Source of the DNA: Fulvitalea axinellae
GTDB lineage: Bacteria > Bacteroidota > Bacteroidia > Cytophagales > Cyclobacteriaceae
Reading direction: 5' to 3'
NCBI RefSeq assembly: GCF_036492835.1
Contig: NZ_AP025314.1
Coordinates: 1,860,001-1,924,000, forward strand
Length of the DNA stretch: 64,000 bases
Part shown: positions 1 through 8,678 of the stretch, in pieces
Position numbering within the stretch: the stretch's first letter is position 1
Layout: each line of letters starts with the position of its first letter
The notes under the pieces: generated by a model
The model's database searches: none
The model's input: the letters and a program-made list of their open reading frames with translations, nothing else
Told to the model about the DNA's origin: nothing
Position numbers and translations under genes: made by a program

Positions 1-2001
1 TACAAACCTAAGCGCCGTACCAAAGCGACGATCGCCCGCGAGAAAGGCTTGGAACCGTTGGCCAAAGAGCTTTTCGAGCAGGGTTCGGATATGGATCTGG
101 AAGAGTTCGCAGCGCAGTTTGTGGATGAGGGCAAAGAGGTGAAGGATGTGGAGGAAGCCTTGAAAGGCGCCCGCGACATCATAGCCGAATGGATAAACGA
201 GGATCAGGAAGCCCGTTCCGAAATGCGGGAATTTTTTGCCAAAGAGGGAACTTTCAAAGCCCGCGTGATTCCGGGAAAGGAAGAGGAAGGCAAGAAGTAC
301 AAGGATTACTTCGAATGGGACGAGCCGATTGAGAAAGCGCCTTCGCACCGCGTGTTGGCGATGCGTCGCGCCGAGAAGGAAATGGTCATTATGCTCGATT
401 CCTGTCCCGACGCCGACGAGGCTGTTGATATGCTTGACCGTCGTTTTGTCCACGGTTCGGGTCCGGTGGCGGAGCAAGTGGCTACTGCGGCCAAAGATTC
501 TTACAAGCGACTTCTGAAACCGTCAATGGAAACGGAAGTCCGAATGGAATCGAAAAAGAAAGCGGACGAGGAAGCTATTCGCGTGTTCTCGGAGAATTTG
601 CGGGAATTGCTGTTGGCGGCGCCATTGGGACGTAAGCGCGTTATGGCCATCGATCCCGGATTCCGTACGGGCTGTAAAGTCGTGATGCTCGACGAGCAAG
701 GCAAGCTTTTGGACCACACGGTAATCTATCCGACCAACGGCCAACGCCAGCAAATGGAAGCCGAAGCCAACGTGAAAGCTTACTGCGAACGCTTTGACGT
801 GGAGGCGATCGCTATCGGTAATGGAACGGCGAGTCGCGAGACGGAGTCGTTTGTCAACTCTCTTGGTTTGCCAAAAAGTATCTCCGTAGTGATGGTGAAC
901 GAAAGCGGAGCCTCGATTTACTCTGCATCGGAAGTGGCGCGCGAAGAGTTCCCTGACCACGATATCACCGTTCGCGGATCAGTGTCGATTGGACGTAGAT
1001 TGATGGATCCTTTGGCCGAACTCGTGAAACTCGATCCGAAATCCATTGGGGTAGGGCAGTACCAGCATGATGTTGACCAGTCGGCTTTGAAAAAAGGCCT
1101 TGACGATGTCGTGGTCAGTTGCGTGAACGCCGTGGGCGTGGAAGTGAATACCGCAAGCAAGGAACTGCTTACCTACGTTTCTGGTCTCGGTCCCCAATTG
1201 GCAAAAAACATTGTTGAATACCGTAACGAAAACGGCCCGTTCCGTAGCAGAGCCGAATTGAAAAAGGTTCCTCGTTTGGGTGCCAAGGCTTTTGAGCAAT
1301 GCGCCGGCTTTTTGCGGATTCGTGGGGGCAAAAATCCTCTCGACGCCAGTTCGGTACACCCGGAGCGTTACGATTTGGTGAAGAAAATGGCCAAAGACCT
1401 TGGTTCGGGCGTTCAGGAGTTGCTTGATAATGACGGACTTCGTCAGCGAGTGAAGCTTTCGGATTATGTGGACGGCGAAGTGGGTTTGCCTACCTTGGAA
1501 GATATCATGGGTGAACTCGAAAAGCCGGGGCGTGACCCTCGCGAAGCTTTCGAGGCGTTCTCATTTGCCGAAGGCGTAAACGAGATTACGGATTTGAGCG
1601 TGGGCTTGAAGCTTCCGGGCATCGTGACAAACGTAACTAATTTCGGAGCTTTTGTGGATGTGGGCGTACACCAAGACGGTCTTGTGCATATCTCGCACAT
1701 CGCCGACCGTTTTGTGAGCGATCCGGCCGAAGTGGTGAAAGTAAGCCAGAAGGTGACTGTTACGGTGGTGGATCTGGATGTGGACCGCCGAAGAATCTCC
1801 CTTTCGATGAAAGCTAATCCGTTTGAGGAGAAGAGAGCGCCACAAAGGAATACCCGTAACGAGCGCAAACGCGACGAAAACCGTTTCCAGCCAAGAAAGA
1901 CAACCAACAGGCAAAGCCCCAACAACCGCCGGGAACAAGACGGCCCTGACGGGGATTTGCAAGCGAAACTTGCGATGTTGAAGGGCAAGTTTAAGAATTA
2001 A
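1..2001 (+). CDS. tex: Tex-like S1 RNA-binding protein (5' end outside window)
   Basis: The reading frame is open from base 1, so the start lies upstream and 666 residues are visible; Tex proteins are usually about 700-780 residues, so roughly the first 50-100 are missing. A YqgF/RNase H-like domain begins near visible residue 215 with the motif MAIDPGFRTG. Helix-hairpin-helix repeats follow near residues 395-450 (SGLGPQLAKNIVEYR, VPRLGAKAFEQ). A C-terminal S1 domain lies at about 530-605 (GIVTNVTNFGAFVDVGVHQ, DGLVHIS). The tail is rich in Arg, Asn and Gln. Tex is a cytoplasmic nucleic-acid-binding protein linked to transcription. An intrinsic terminator follows 40 bases after the stop. The family call is firm; the exact cellular role in this organism is not shown by sequence. 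Confidence 0.95.
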   Translation, partial: YKPKRRTKATIAREKGLEPLAKELFEQGSDMDLEEFAAQFVDEGKEVKDVEEALKGARDIIAEWINEDQEARSEMREFFAKEGTFKARVIPGKEEEGKKYKDYFEWDEPIEKAPSHRVLAMRRAEKEMVIMLDSCPDADEAVDMLDRRFVHGSGPVAEQVATAAKDSYKRLLKPSMETEVRMESKKKADEEAIRVFSENLRELLLAAPLGRKRVMAIDPGFRTGCKVVMLDEQGKLLDHTVIYPTNGQRQQMEAEANVKAYCERFDVEAIAIGNGTASRETESFVNSLGLPKSISVVMVNESGASIYSASEVAREEFPDHDITVRGSVSIGRRLMDPLAELVKLDPKSIGVGQYQHDVDQSALKKGLDDVVVSCVNAVGVEVNTASKELLTYVSGLGPQLAKNIVEYRNENGPFRSRAELKKVPRLGAKAFEQCAGFLRIRGGKNPLDASSVHPERYDLVKKMAKDLGSGVQELLDNDGLRQRVKLSDYVDGEVGLPTLEDIMGELEKPGRDPREAFEAFSFAEGVNEITDLSVGLKLPGIVTNVTNFGAFVDVGVHQDGLVHISHIADRFVSDPAEVVKVSQKVTVTVVDLDVDRRRISLSMKANPFEEKRAPQRNTRNERKRDENRFQPRKTTNRQSPNNRREQDGPDGDLQAKLAMLKGKFKN

Positions 2002-2040
2002 GGGCGGGTTGATAACTTAGCGCTTCGATTTTTAATTGAC

Positions 2041-2083
2041 GAAAAGGCTTTCTGGGTGACCCGGGAGCCTTTTCGTTTTTTTT
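2041..2083 (+). terminator. Intrinsic terminator of tex
   Basis: A perfect 9-bp stem (GAAAAGGCT at 2041-2049 with AGCCTTTTC at 2066-2074) is followed by a run of nine T, just after the tex stop codon. Confidence 0.85.
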
Positions 2084-2153
2084 GGAATATAATCAAGTAA
2101 TTATATTTTTGTCCGAAAATATTACTTGTCGATCGCTTTTTCATCTTTTTGCT

Positions 2154-2753
2154 ATGGCGAACATATTCGGAAAAATAAGAAACTTGAATTTCAGCTGGGA
2201 CAGGCTTGTGGCCATTGTGGCGATGCTTACCAGTACTTGCGCGTTGTTGGTGTCCGCTTACGAGACTTCCATCATGAAAAAGCAACAATATGTGCAGGTG
2301 TGGCCCTATGTGGTGCATACATTATCTAACCATACAACTAGCTCCGAAAAGTTGCGAAAGATGGATCTTCCGGATTCTTTGGATCTAAATGAAGTCTCAC
2401 TCGCTTTCAAAAACAAAGGTTTGGGGCCCGCGATTCTCGAGGAGATAGAGTTTTTGCTTGAAGGTAAGTCATACGAATCGGGAGAGAAAATGATGAATGA
2501 GGCTTATAAAAGTTTTAGTGATGGCGAGGACTATCTTTCCACTTCTTTTTCGTCCCTGTCAAAAGGCTCGGTGATAATGGCTAGAGCGGAACATGTTTTC
2601 TTTAAAATGATTTGCCCTCCGAAGATGGCGAGGACTTTTTCGGAGTTGGTTAGTTCGGGGCGTATACAGGTTAACTTTCGCTATAGATCTTTGAACGGAG
2701 ACTGTTGGTGGTTGAAAAAAGGCGATGTTCAGGCCGGGGAAGAGTGTAGGTGA
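2154..2753 (+). CDS. Membrane-anchored hypothetical protein
   Basis: A 199-residue protein of no family I recognise. I chose the ATG at 2154 because the TTG further upstream lies inside the tex terminator's T-run. One hydrophobic segment at about residues 17-37 (RLVAIVAMLTSTCALLVSAY) suggests a signal anchor with a short cytoplasmic N-terminus. The remaining 160 residues look soluble and end in Cys-Arg. It stands alone between the tex terminator and the first retron ncRNA promoter, so no operon context helps. It is probably a real gene on length and codon use, but function is unknown and a link to the neighbouring retron is not supported. Confidence 0.7.
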   Translation: MANIFGKIRNLNFSWDRLVAIVAMLTSTCALLVSAYETSIMKKQQYVQVWPYVVHTLSNHTTSSEKLRKMDLPDSLDLNEVSLAFKNKGLGPAILEEIEFLLEGKSYESGEKMMNEAYKSFSDGEDYLSTSFSSLSKGSVIMARAEHVFFKMICPPKMARTFSELVSSGRIQVNFRYRSLNGDCWWLKKGDVQAGEECR

Positions 2754-2859
2754 CGTTTTTTTGTGGGGTTGTTTCTTTGTAATCCTTTGACTTTTAGTTT
2801 AGTCGTTTGTTCCCTGCCAATCGGGAGAAAATTAAATAAACATATTTTTTTATATAAAC

Positions 2860-2890
2860 TTGTGTGCTTTGTGTTTTTCGTATATGTTTG
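2860..2890 (+). promoter_or_regulatory. Promoter of retron ncRNA 1
   Basis: TTG at 2860-2862, a 20-bp spacer, then TATGTTTG at 2883-2890, matching the Bacteroidota housekeeping consensus TTG-N19-21-TAnnTTTG. The second ncRNA has the same arrangement with the same spacer, and in both copies the conserved RNA begins about 5 bases after the TTTG. Confidence 0.75.
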
Positions 2891-2993
2891 CACGCATAAG
2901 ATTTGTCAGCATCACTGCTGTGGCGTTTCGCCACGGTCGAAGTAAAGCTTCGGATACATCACTACACGTCAGTGACATTCAGCGTGACTCAAC

Positions 2994-3073
2994 GGTACCA
3001 GTAGGTACCATCTAGTCGAGGAATGCTGAGAGTCTGCGACATTTACCTCAACTAGATGGTACCTACTGGTACC
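2994..3073. repeat. Variable perfect inverted repeat of msd 1
   Basis: Arms 2994-3016 and 3051-3073 are exact reverse complements (23 bp), extended after one mismatch by GAGG/CCTC (3018-3021, 3046-3049). Each arm contains GGTACC twice (2994, 3004, 3058, 3068), so the stem carries internal palindromes. The arms share no sequence with those of copy 2, although the flanking base stem and the tip are nearly identical. Confidence 0.9.
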
Positions 3074-3127
3074 CCGTCACGCCTACAGTGACTGAAGGTA
3101 GTCCAGAGAAAGATTTAGTGACAAGTC

Positions 3128-3163
3128 AAAAAGCGGAACTCAATTCGGGTTCCGCTTTTTTTA
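3128..3163 (+). terminator. Terminator of retron ncRNA 1
   Basis: Stem GCGGAAC 3133-3139 with GTTCCGC 3149-3155, preceded by A and followed by seven T (3156-3162). It starts just after a2. The copy-2 terminator has a different stem sequence but the same position. Confidence 0.85.
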
Positions 3164-3357
3164 TTCTTTTTAAGCTATAAAAATTAGCTTTCTTATCGAA
3201 TCGGGTTGTGTTGTAGTGCTTTTGTGGAACCCTAAATTAAACTATATAATTTTTAATTTAAATTTTATTTAGCAGAATAGATTGTCAACCCTGTTTTCAG
3301 GGATATTTTCCTCATTAAGCCTATTGAAAAATAAAGCTATAAAAATTGCTATAAAAT
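3164..3357. other. AT-rich spacer between the two ncRNA units
   Basis: About 190 bases of AT-rich sequence. I see no open frame with coding character and no further copy of the ncRNA. It ends in the copy-2 promoter. Confidence 0.6.
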
Positions 3358-3388
3358 TTGTGTCAAATGAATTGATCATATATATTTG
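3358..3388 (+). promoter_or_regulatory. Promoter of retron ncRNA 2
   Basis: TTG 3358-3360 (within TTTG 3357-3360), a 20-bp spacer, then TATATTTG 3381-3388, an exact TAnnTTTG match. Spacing to the conserved CATAAG start of the RNA (4 bases) is the same as in copy 1. Confidence 0.78.
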
Positions 3389-3492
3389 TAACCATAAGAT
3401 TTTGTCAGCATCACTGCTGTGGCGTTTCGCCGCGGTCGAAGTAAAGCTTCGGATACATCACTACACGTCAGTGACATTCAGCGTGACTCATC

Positions 3493-3572
3493 GGCACCAT
3501 ATACGTATATAGTGCTTAGGAATGCTGAAGGTCTGCGACATTTACCTAAGCACTATATACGTATATGGTGCC
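3493..3572. repeat. Variable perfect inverted repeat of msd 2
   Basis: Arms 3493-3520 and 3545-3572 are exact reverse complements (28 bp) around a 24-base loop. The left arm contains the internal palindrome ATATACGTATAT (3499-3510). The sequence is unrelated to the copy-1 stem at the same position. Confidence 0.9.
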
Positions 3573-3629
3573 CCGTCACGCCTACAGTGACTGAAGGTAG
3601 TCCTTTGAAAGATTTAGTGACAAGGTCAG

Positions 3630-3665
3630 AATGCGGTTCCCTATCCCGGGAATCGCATTTTTTTT
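3630..3665 (+). terminator. Terminator of retron ncRNA 2
   Basis: AATGCGGTTCCC 3630-3641 pairs with GGGAATCGCATT 3648-3659 (one G-U), followed by a T-run to 3665. Both its stem bases and its msd stem differ from copy 1 while the fold is kept. Confidence 0.85.
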
Positions 3666-3836
3666 AGGTGCCGTTCCTTAGCCATGCTGGCTCCCGATCA
3701 TTTTGTTGTTCTGTTTTGTGCGCAATTCCCCATTTGCCCGAGCTGTTTTTCATATTGATGAATACCCGAAAGGGATATGAGATCGGCTAGGAGAGGGACT
3801 CTTGTTTAGCGCATCGTTTCGTAACCGCGGTAGCGT

Positions 3837-6800
3837 ATGAAAAATCTGATTGAACTTTATCCACCGAAATCCAGCGCCGACCAAAAGTTGCTTCTGGACT
3901 TTATCGGCTGGAAAGCGGAGAGCGGCCACAAAACCGCCCTGAAAAGGGACCGCTGGAACCAGCTGAAAGGTCTGTACAAAAAGGCGGAGGCTGATTTGGC
4001 TGACCGGGATGTGTTGGCCGCCTTGGTCTGCATGATTGATGGAGCCGACCCGAGGGAGGTGAAACAAACCCCCGAAAGCCCAAGCCAAGCGACTTTGCGC
4101 TATATGAAGCGCCGTGCCCGTCGCTTGATGAAAAAATTGGGAGAGGAGAATCCCGAGCTTTACTGCTTTATTTCCAAAAAACTTCTTGAAAGTCTGGATG
4201 TCGGAATTGAGGACAGAATAGTAAGCCAGCTGGACAAGGGGGACGGATCGTACCCTTACGTAGGCGAAAAGCCTGAGGGGAAAACCGAAGCCAAAGGTCA
4301 TTATGGCATGTACGGCAAGGGCGTAATGGTCGATTTGCGCTATCGTTTCGTGTTGGGGTATGTGATGTTGGGCGAAAGCCGCCACGCTCGCCAGCTTAAC
4401 AACGGTAACGGTAGCTTCGTCTACGATTTCTGGAAATTCAGAAGGACAGAGCCCGGAATGCCTTTCTCCGAGGCTTGGAAAAAGTACGGGCACGGTCTTG
4501 CCGATATGATGAAGGATATCCGCATGCCGTGGTATGGTCTGGAATTCATCTATAGAGTTTACGGTTTGCTTGGGGAGAAGCTTGACCTTTCCCAAGTGGG
4601 CATAGCGCATTACGTAAATTGTCTGTTGTCTCCGTCGCCTGTCTTGAAGAAATTGGCGATGGACAGCATGTGGGAATCTTGGGGGCCAAAGCCTAAGCCC
4701 AAGAAAGGCTTGCTCGGGAATCTTTTTAGAAGTAAGGACACAGAAACTTCGAAGCCCGAAGCGGTCATAATGGAGGGGTGGGCGATGGCTTATCCTGAGA
4801 TGCCGCTTGCGAAAAAGCGGAAGTTTGAGGTAGAAGTGCTTCCGGGTTTGCTTGTCAGAGAAGACACAATAACGAACCATAAGGATGAGGCGGCCGCCGA
4901 GAAGCGCTTCCAAGGAGTTGTGACGGGACTCACCTACCAACGATACAGCAATAGGTCGGGATTCCCTATCAGTAAAAAATTGCGTGACACTGCCTTAAAG
5001 CTTGAGGGCTGGGGCCGGATAGCCAACTTTAATGACAAGGCAGCCGAAGATTTGGCTTATTTCCTTCTTAATGCGGGCTCGAAAATCTCGGTACGGCGAG
5101 TATTGAAGCTCTTGAAGTCGCAACAGTTGCAAAGCTTGGTCAGGCGTTGGTACAAAATGATCGACCATTCCGACGTTGAGCAAAGGGAAACTTTCCTTGA
5201 CGTCTTCAAACAAAGCTTCGAGAAGATGGACTGGGAGGCGCGTTACGTAATGTCGGATGTGCTGAACCATGAAGACAAAGAGTTTAGGGCCCTGTCTTGG
5301 AGAATTCTCCAAAGAAACTCGAAAAAGCTCGGGGATGGGTACTGGGCTTTTAACGCCATTTGGTCCACCGTTTCGGATATCCATAAGAAAGGCGGAAAAG
5401 AAGCTCTGCGGACCTTGTTCGCCGAAGCTCCATACGCCAAAGTGGCGCTGACCGATATACTCAAACGTTCGGACTTGAATCAGATCGGGCGTTTGTCACG
5501 GGATCTTTTGAGCTTTTTCCAGGCTGAAGACGAGCTGAGCGAAGCCTTGATGGCATGTCTTGACCAGTCGTTTGACAGCTCTCCGACATATGGAATGGGC
5601 ATGATGTTCCTTTTCAATAGTGACGAGTCTATTGCGAGATTCCTCGGGAAACATCGCCGTGCCTTGCGTCGCATGTTTGAGCACTATTGGTATGTGGACA
5701 GTTTCGTCGAGGCGTGGTTTGGTGTGCTGAAGAATATGAATTCCCCAATTTGGGAATTGTTGGGTGATTTGATGGTTGAGGCCGACTTGGACGAGTCTTT
5801 CTGGCGTGCGTTGGTAGGAGGCTTGGAGAACGATGAGAACACTATTCCGGCCCGTTACTGGGTGACGCTATTCCTCGAATCCAAGAACCCGGCGCTCAAA
5901 AACAAAGCGGATCACCTCCGTAACGAACTGTGGGAAAACCTTTCGCGTTCGGTGGGAAGCGAAGTGCGCTCCGACCTTTTGCCTCGTTTGGGCTCTGTTA
6001 TTTTTCTGGATGTCATCAGTGGCGTTCGTCCCGCCGAATGGTTGCGGTGGATCTGTGCCATGCATGAGGAAGACTGGCAGTATGTGAGCATTTTGGCCGA
6101 AGACAAGACATTGGCGCATCATAATGACGTCGACTTCTGGATTTCGGCTCTGGAAATGCTTGCCGACACTTCGTTGGAAGAAAACCTACGGACACGTTTT
6201 TGGGCAAGACCTGAGACTAAGAGCGCTTTCTCCGCATTTGACCACCCGGCTCTGCTGGACGTAAAGATTCCGGAAGCCGAGACAATGCTTTGCGATTGGA
6301 TCGATTCGAAATACACCTCGATTATATCCGACCAAGAGAAGCTGTTCAAAATCTCTATCCACCCCTTGCCAAACGTTCGCGATCGTGGCTGGACGCTTGT
6401 TCTGGCCTCTCAGCCGGAGGTTCCCTTTATGTTGCGAATGGCTGAGTGCGGTGTGCCGGAAGTGTTCCGCAAGGCTACCGAATGGTTCGGGAAGTTACCG
6501 AAAGGCGATTCTAAAGAGTCGCACGCCATTTTGGCCCTTTGCGATAGCCCGAAACAAGACGTCCGCGGATTCGGGATGGACTTGATAGGCGAACGGAAGG
6601 AAGCTCTGAATTACAGTGATTCCGAATTGTTGCCTTGCCTTTCCGAGCACCCTGATGCGTACGTGCAGGAGAAAGTGGCCCTAGCGATGGAAGAGTTGGC
6701 GGAAACGCCCGTGTTCGCCGGAACGTTTGACCGCCAGGTATTAAGGCAAAAGAACGTGGCGAGAAAGGCCAAGGAATCGGTGAAACGCCGGTTGGAAGCC

Positions 6801-6938
6801 CGGCTCGATATGGATCCGACACTGCTGTTGGAACTGGCCAACGGCCGCGACAAGCAAGACGCCGAGTGGGCCGTCCTTCAGCTTACCAAGCTGGCCGTAG
6901 CCGACAAGGTGGATCCCGAAGTTTTTTCATTGGCATAA
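3837..6938 (+). CDS. Retron accessory protein, ARM/HEAT-repeat (1033 aa)
   Basis: A large soluble protein without signal peptide or membrane segment. Most of its length consists of amphipathic helix pairs rich in Leu, Trp and Glu, as in ARM/HEAT solenoids; clear repeat-like stretches lie around residues 480-700 and 820-1010. No catalytic motif is visible to me. It is the first coding gene after the two retron ncRNAs and is followed in the same direction by the WH-SWIM gene (105-base gap) and the reverse transcriptase. I recall that retrons classified as type XIII carry an ARM-repeat protein plus a WHSWIM protein, and this matches. By analogy with other retrons it would be part of the effector module of an anti-phage system; that is inference. 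The start is the only good ATG at the 5' end of the open frame. Confidence 0.8.
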   Translation: MKNLIELYPPKSSADQKLLLDFIGWKAESGHKTALKRDRWNQLKGLYKKAEADLADRDVLAALVCMIDGADPREVKQTPESPSQATLRYMKRRARRLMKKLGEENPELYCFISKKLLESLDVGIEDRIVSQLDKGDGSYPYVGEKPEGKTEAKGHYGMYGKGVMVDLRYRFVLGYVMLGESRHARQLNNGNGSFVYDFWKFRRTEPGMPFSEAWKKYGHGLADMMKDIRMPWYGLEFIYRVYGLLGEKLDLSQVGIAHYVNCLLSPSPVLKKLAMDSMWESWGPKPKPKKGLLGNLFRSKDTETSKPEAVIMEGWAMAYPEMPLAKKRKFEVEVLPGLLVREDTITNHKDEAAAEKRFQGVVTGLTYQRYSNRSGFPISKKLRDTALKLEGWGRIANFNDKAAEDLAYFLLNAGSKISVRRVLKLLKSQQLQSLVRRWYKMIDHSDVEQRETFLDVFKQSFEKMDWEARYVMSDVLNHEDKEFRALSWRILQRNSKKLGDGYWAFNAIWSTVSDIHKKGGKEALRTLFAEAPYAKVALTDILKRSDLNQIGRLSRDLLSFFQAEDELSEALMACLDQSFDSSPTYGMGMMFLFNSDESIARFLGKHRRALRRMFEHYWYVDSFVEAWFGVLKNMNSPIWELLGDLMVEADLDESFWRALVGGLENDENTIPARYWVTLFLESKNPALKNKADHLRNELWENLSRSVGSEVRSDLLPRLGSVIFLDVISGVRPAEWLRWICAMHEEDWQYVSILAEDKTLAHHNDVDFWISALEMLADTSLEENLRTRFWARPETKSAFSAFDHPALLDVKIPEAETMLCDWIDSKYTSIISDQEKLFKISIHPLPNVRDRGWTLVLASQPEVPFMLRMAECGVPEVFRKATEWFGKLPKGDSKESHAILALCDSPKQDVRGFGMDLIGERKEALNYSDSELLPCLSEHPDAYVQEKVALAMEELAETPVFAGTFDRQVLRQKNVARKAKESVKRRLEARLDMDPTLLLELANGRDKQDAEWAVLQLTKLAVADKVDPEVFSLA

Positions 6939-7043
6939 AGGGTAAAGGAGCTAGGTGTTCTGTGATTTGGATGAAGCTTTTCTCTTCAACAGTACCAAAT
7001 ACTTAATACCTAAGACCCAATACCCCCACAAAGATATTCTGAA

Positions 7044-8678
7044 ATGCAAGTAACGCAGACTTATCATAAACCAAGCGGGGCCAGTTCCGACGGACAAGGA
7101 AGCAAGTTTGACTTTTCCGCGGAGTGCTCTCGCAAACCCGTTTCCCTCAACGCCTTGGTCAAGGATAGCGGTGCCTATGCCCGCGTAATGCTGGCTCTCC
7201 GCAAAGTGGTGGTGGGCGACTGGCGCCCCAAACAAGTCGACCATTCGGCCTATCAGGCGTGGGTGGCCGAGCGCTACCTCGAAGAGTTGCCCAACCATAT
7301 GCAGGGCGTGGACGCCGAAAAGCTTCAGCTGATGGAGGAGCGCAAGACCGTAACGGAAGAGAAACATAAGGTCTTGGGAGAACTGTCGGCGCTTAAGAAA
7401 GGTGTCGGCACGGCGAGGAGAAAGTATTACGAATGGCTCTATACACACGACAAGGACAAATGGTTTGTGCTTGACCCCGTGATTAGCGTGCACCAAGACG
7501 CCGTCATTTTCGAAGCTTTCTCGCTTGACGAATCCGTTTACGGCAGGGTATCCGTCCCTTCCGAAAAGCTGGAAACCTTTGACCGGACGGTATTCGGCAC
7601 CACAAACATCGACTTTAGCCAGACTTTGGCCGACGAGCTTTACCGCGTGCGGAGCTATCGTCCTGCTTGGCTGAAGGTGAGCTACGAAAAAGTGGAGATG
7701 TCCACTGACTTGGGCCTTTCGCTCGAAAAGAAAATAGACCTGCCCGAAACTTGGGTTAGGGGCTTTCTTCAGGTACAGTCGGCCTCGTCGCTTGACGGCG
7801 TAGACTTCGACCTGGATACCGAAACCATGGCCGAAACGCTGGCCGTGTTGGAACGCAAAAAAGAAAAGCAAGGGCCTCGCTCCGTTAGGTTCATATTCAA
7901 AAAAGGAAAACCCGTGACGGTTTCCATCGATCCTTGGGGGATAGAAATTACCGACAGGAAGATATATGAGGGAGATTACGAGGGCGAGATCCGCATCTGG
8001 GGTCGCCGTCGCCTCAGCGTGCTGAAGGAACTCCTTCCGCTTTCCGACACCATTAGCGTAAAGATGCTTGGCACCGGCATGCCGTCCTATTGGAGCGTGT
8101 CCGTAGAAGGGCACCGTTTCGACGTTGGGTTGTCGGGCTGGACCGCCAACGACTGGGCCGGAAAGGCCAACTTCGACCTGCTGGCCTCTACCGGCAAGTC
8201 AAACAAACTGAAAACCGTACTGGCCGAACGCGTAATCAAAGAGAAGATGACCGTGACGCCGGAGGGCTTGTCGGCCCTGACGGGCTGTTCCCGATCCGAG
8301 GCCACCGCGTCGCTTCAGGAATTGTGCAAGAACGGACAGGCGATGTATGACCACCTGAAGGGCGAATACCGCTGGCGCCAGCTCATTAACCAGGAGATAC
8401 AAGTGACCGACCCCGAGGAGGATGAGCGCAATACCTACGCTATCAGCCTCTTTAAGGAGGGCAAGGTAAGCTATGCCGGCAAGACTGTGGAAGACAAGCA
8501 CTACCTGACGGTGGAGGGAAAAGGAACCTTCGAACCGTCGCTTACGCTGGATAAGGACGGGAAAGTGAAGGAAGCCTCCTGTACGTGCAGTCATTACCGG
8601 CGCAACCAGTTGAGGAAAGGTCCGTGCGCCCACCTTGTGGCCTCTGTCCTTTATGTCCAAAACCACAAGAAATCATGA
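7044..8678 (+). CDS. Retron accessory protein, winged helix + SWIM zinc finger (WHSWIM-like, 544 aa)
   Basis: The C-terminus carries a SWIM zinc-binding motif, C513-x-C515-x12-C528-x-H530 (CTC...GPCAH). Before it, residues about 390-455 look like a winged helix (VTPEGLSALTGCSRSEATAS forming the recognition region). The N-terminal 380 residues contain no family I recognise; a Lys/Glu-rich helical stretch lies near 95-140. SWIM domains bind DNA or proteins, so this protein could contact the msDNA or its target. It sits between the ARM-repeat gene and the reverse transcriptase, 42 bases from the latter, most likely in one operon. The combination of WH and SWIM next to a retron RT is what I recall of type XIII retrons. 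No enzyme motif is seen. Confidence 0.82.
   Translation: MQVTQTYHKPSGASSDGQGSKFDFSAECSRKPVSLNALVKDSGAYARVMLALRKVVVGDWRPKQVDHSAYQAWVAERYLEELPNHMQGVDAEKLQLMEERKTVTEEKHKVLGELSALKKGVGTARRKYYEWLYTHDKDKWFVLDPVISVHQDAVIFEAFSLDESVYGRVSVPSEKLETFDRTVFGTTNIDFSQTLADELYRVRSYRPAWLKVSYEKVEMSTDLGLSLEKKIDLPETWVRGFLQVQSASSLDGVDFDLDTETMAETLAVLERKKEKQGPRSVRFIFKKGKPVTVSIDPWGIEITDRKIYEGDYEGEIRIWGRRRLSVLKELLPLSDTISVKMLGTGMPSYWSVSVEGHRFDVGLSGWTANDWAGKANFDLLASTGKSNKLKTVLAERVIKEKMTVTPEGLSALTGCSRSEATASLQELCKNGQAMYDHLKGEYRWRQLINQEIQVTDPEEDERNTYAISLFKEGKVSYAGKTVEDKHYLTVEGKGTFEPSLTLDKDGKVKEASCTCSHYRRNQLRKGPCAHLVASVLYVQNHKKS

Larger units (their letters stand above)
2896..3163 (+). ncRNA. Retron msr-msd ncRNA, copy 1
   Basis: About 268 nt, bounded by a promoter and an intrinsic terminator. 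The order of elements fits a retron ncRNA. Arm a1 is GATTTGTCA at 2900-2908 and pairs with a2 TGACAAGTC at 3119-3127 (9 bp, one G-U). An AGC at 2908-2910 supplies a candidate branching G (2909). The msr part has a hairpin with a TTT loop at 2920-2934 (GTGGCG-TTT-CGCCAC) and a second hairpin at 2938-2952. The msd part is a long hairpin: base stem GCGTGAC 2982-2988 with GTCACGC 3076-3082, then a perfect 23-bp stem 2994-3016 with 3051-3073, then a tip at 3017-3050. By analogy the RT of this locus would copy msd from the 2'-OH of the branching G; that is inferred from the family. The exact transcript ends are estimated. Confidence 0.85.
3394..3665 (+). ncRNA. Retron msr-msd ncRNA, copy 2
   Basis: About 272 nt, a tandem paralogue of the unit at 2896-3163. 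Arm a1 GATTTTGTCA 3398-3407 pairs with a2 TGACAAGGTC 3618-3627. Compared with copy 1, a1 has gained one T and a2 one G, so pairing is kept: a compensatory insertion. The candidate branching G is 3408. The TTT-loop hairpin 3419-3433 keeps pairing through one G-U. The msd base stem is GCGTGAC 3481-3487 with GTCACGC 3575-3581. The stem above it is a perfect 28 bp (3493-3520 with 3545-3572) of sequence unrelated to copy 1. The tip 3519-3546 matches copy 1 at 26 of 28 bases. It lies 171 bases upstream of the ARM-repeat gene, the first coding gene of the retron. Confidence 0.85.

Noticed and set aside
2896..3665. Integron attC sites, IS ends or IS110-type bridge RNA
   Set aside because: No integrase or transposase is nearby, and promoter, terminator, a1/a2 pairing and the retron RT fit a retron ncRNA better.
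2763..3667. Short open frames across the ncRNA units
   Set aside because: They run through the conserved hairpins, differ between the copies and lack ribosome sites; the sequence evolves as structured RNA.
3750..4940. Long antisense open frames, for example opposite the ARM gene, the RT (8712-9707) and the SusCD locus (29178-30437, 35756-37267)
   Set aside because: Each lies opposite a gene with clear family motifs, and the products show no family features; they are codon-bias shadows.
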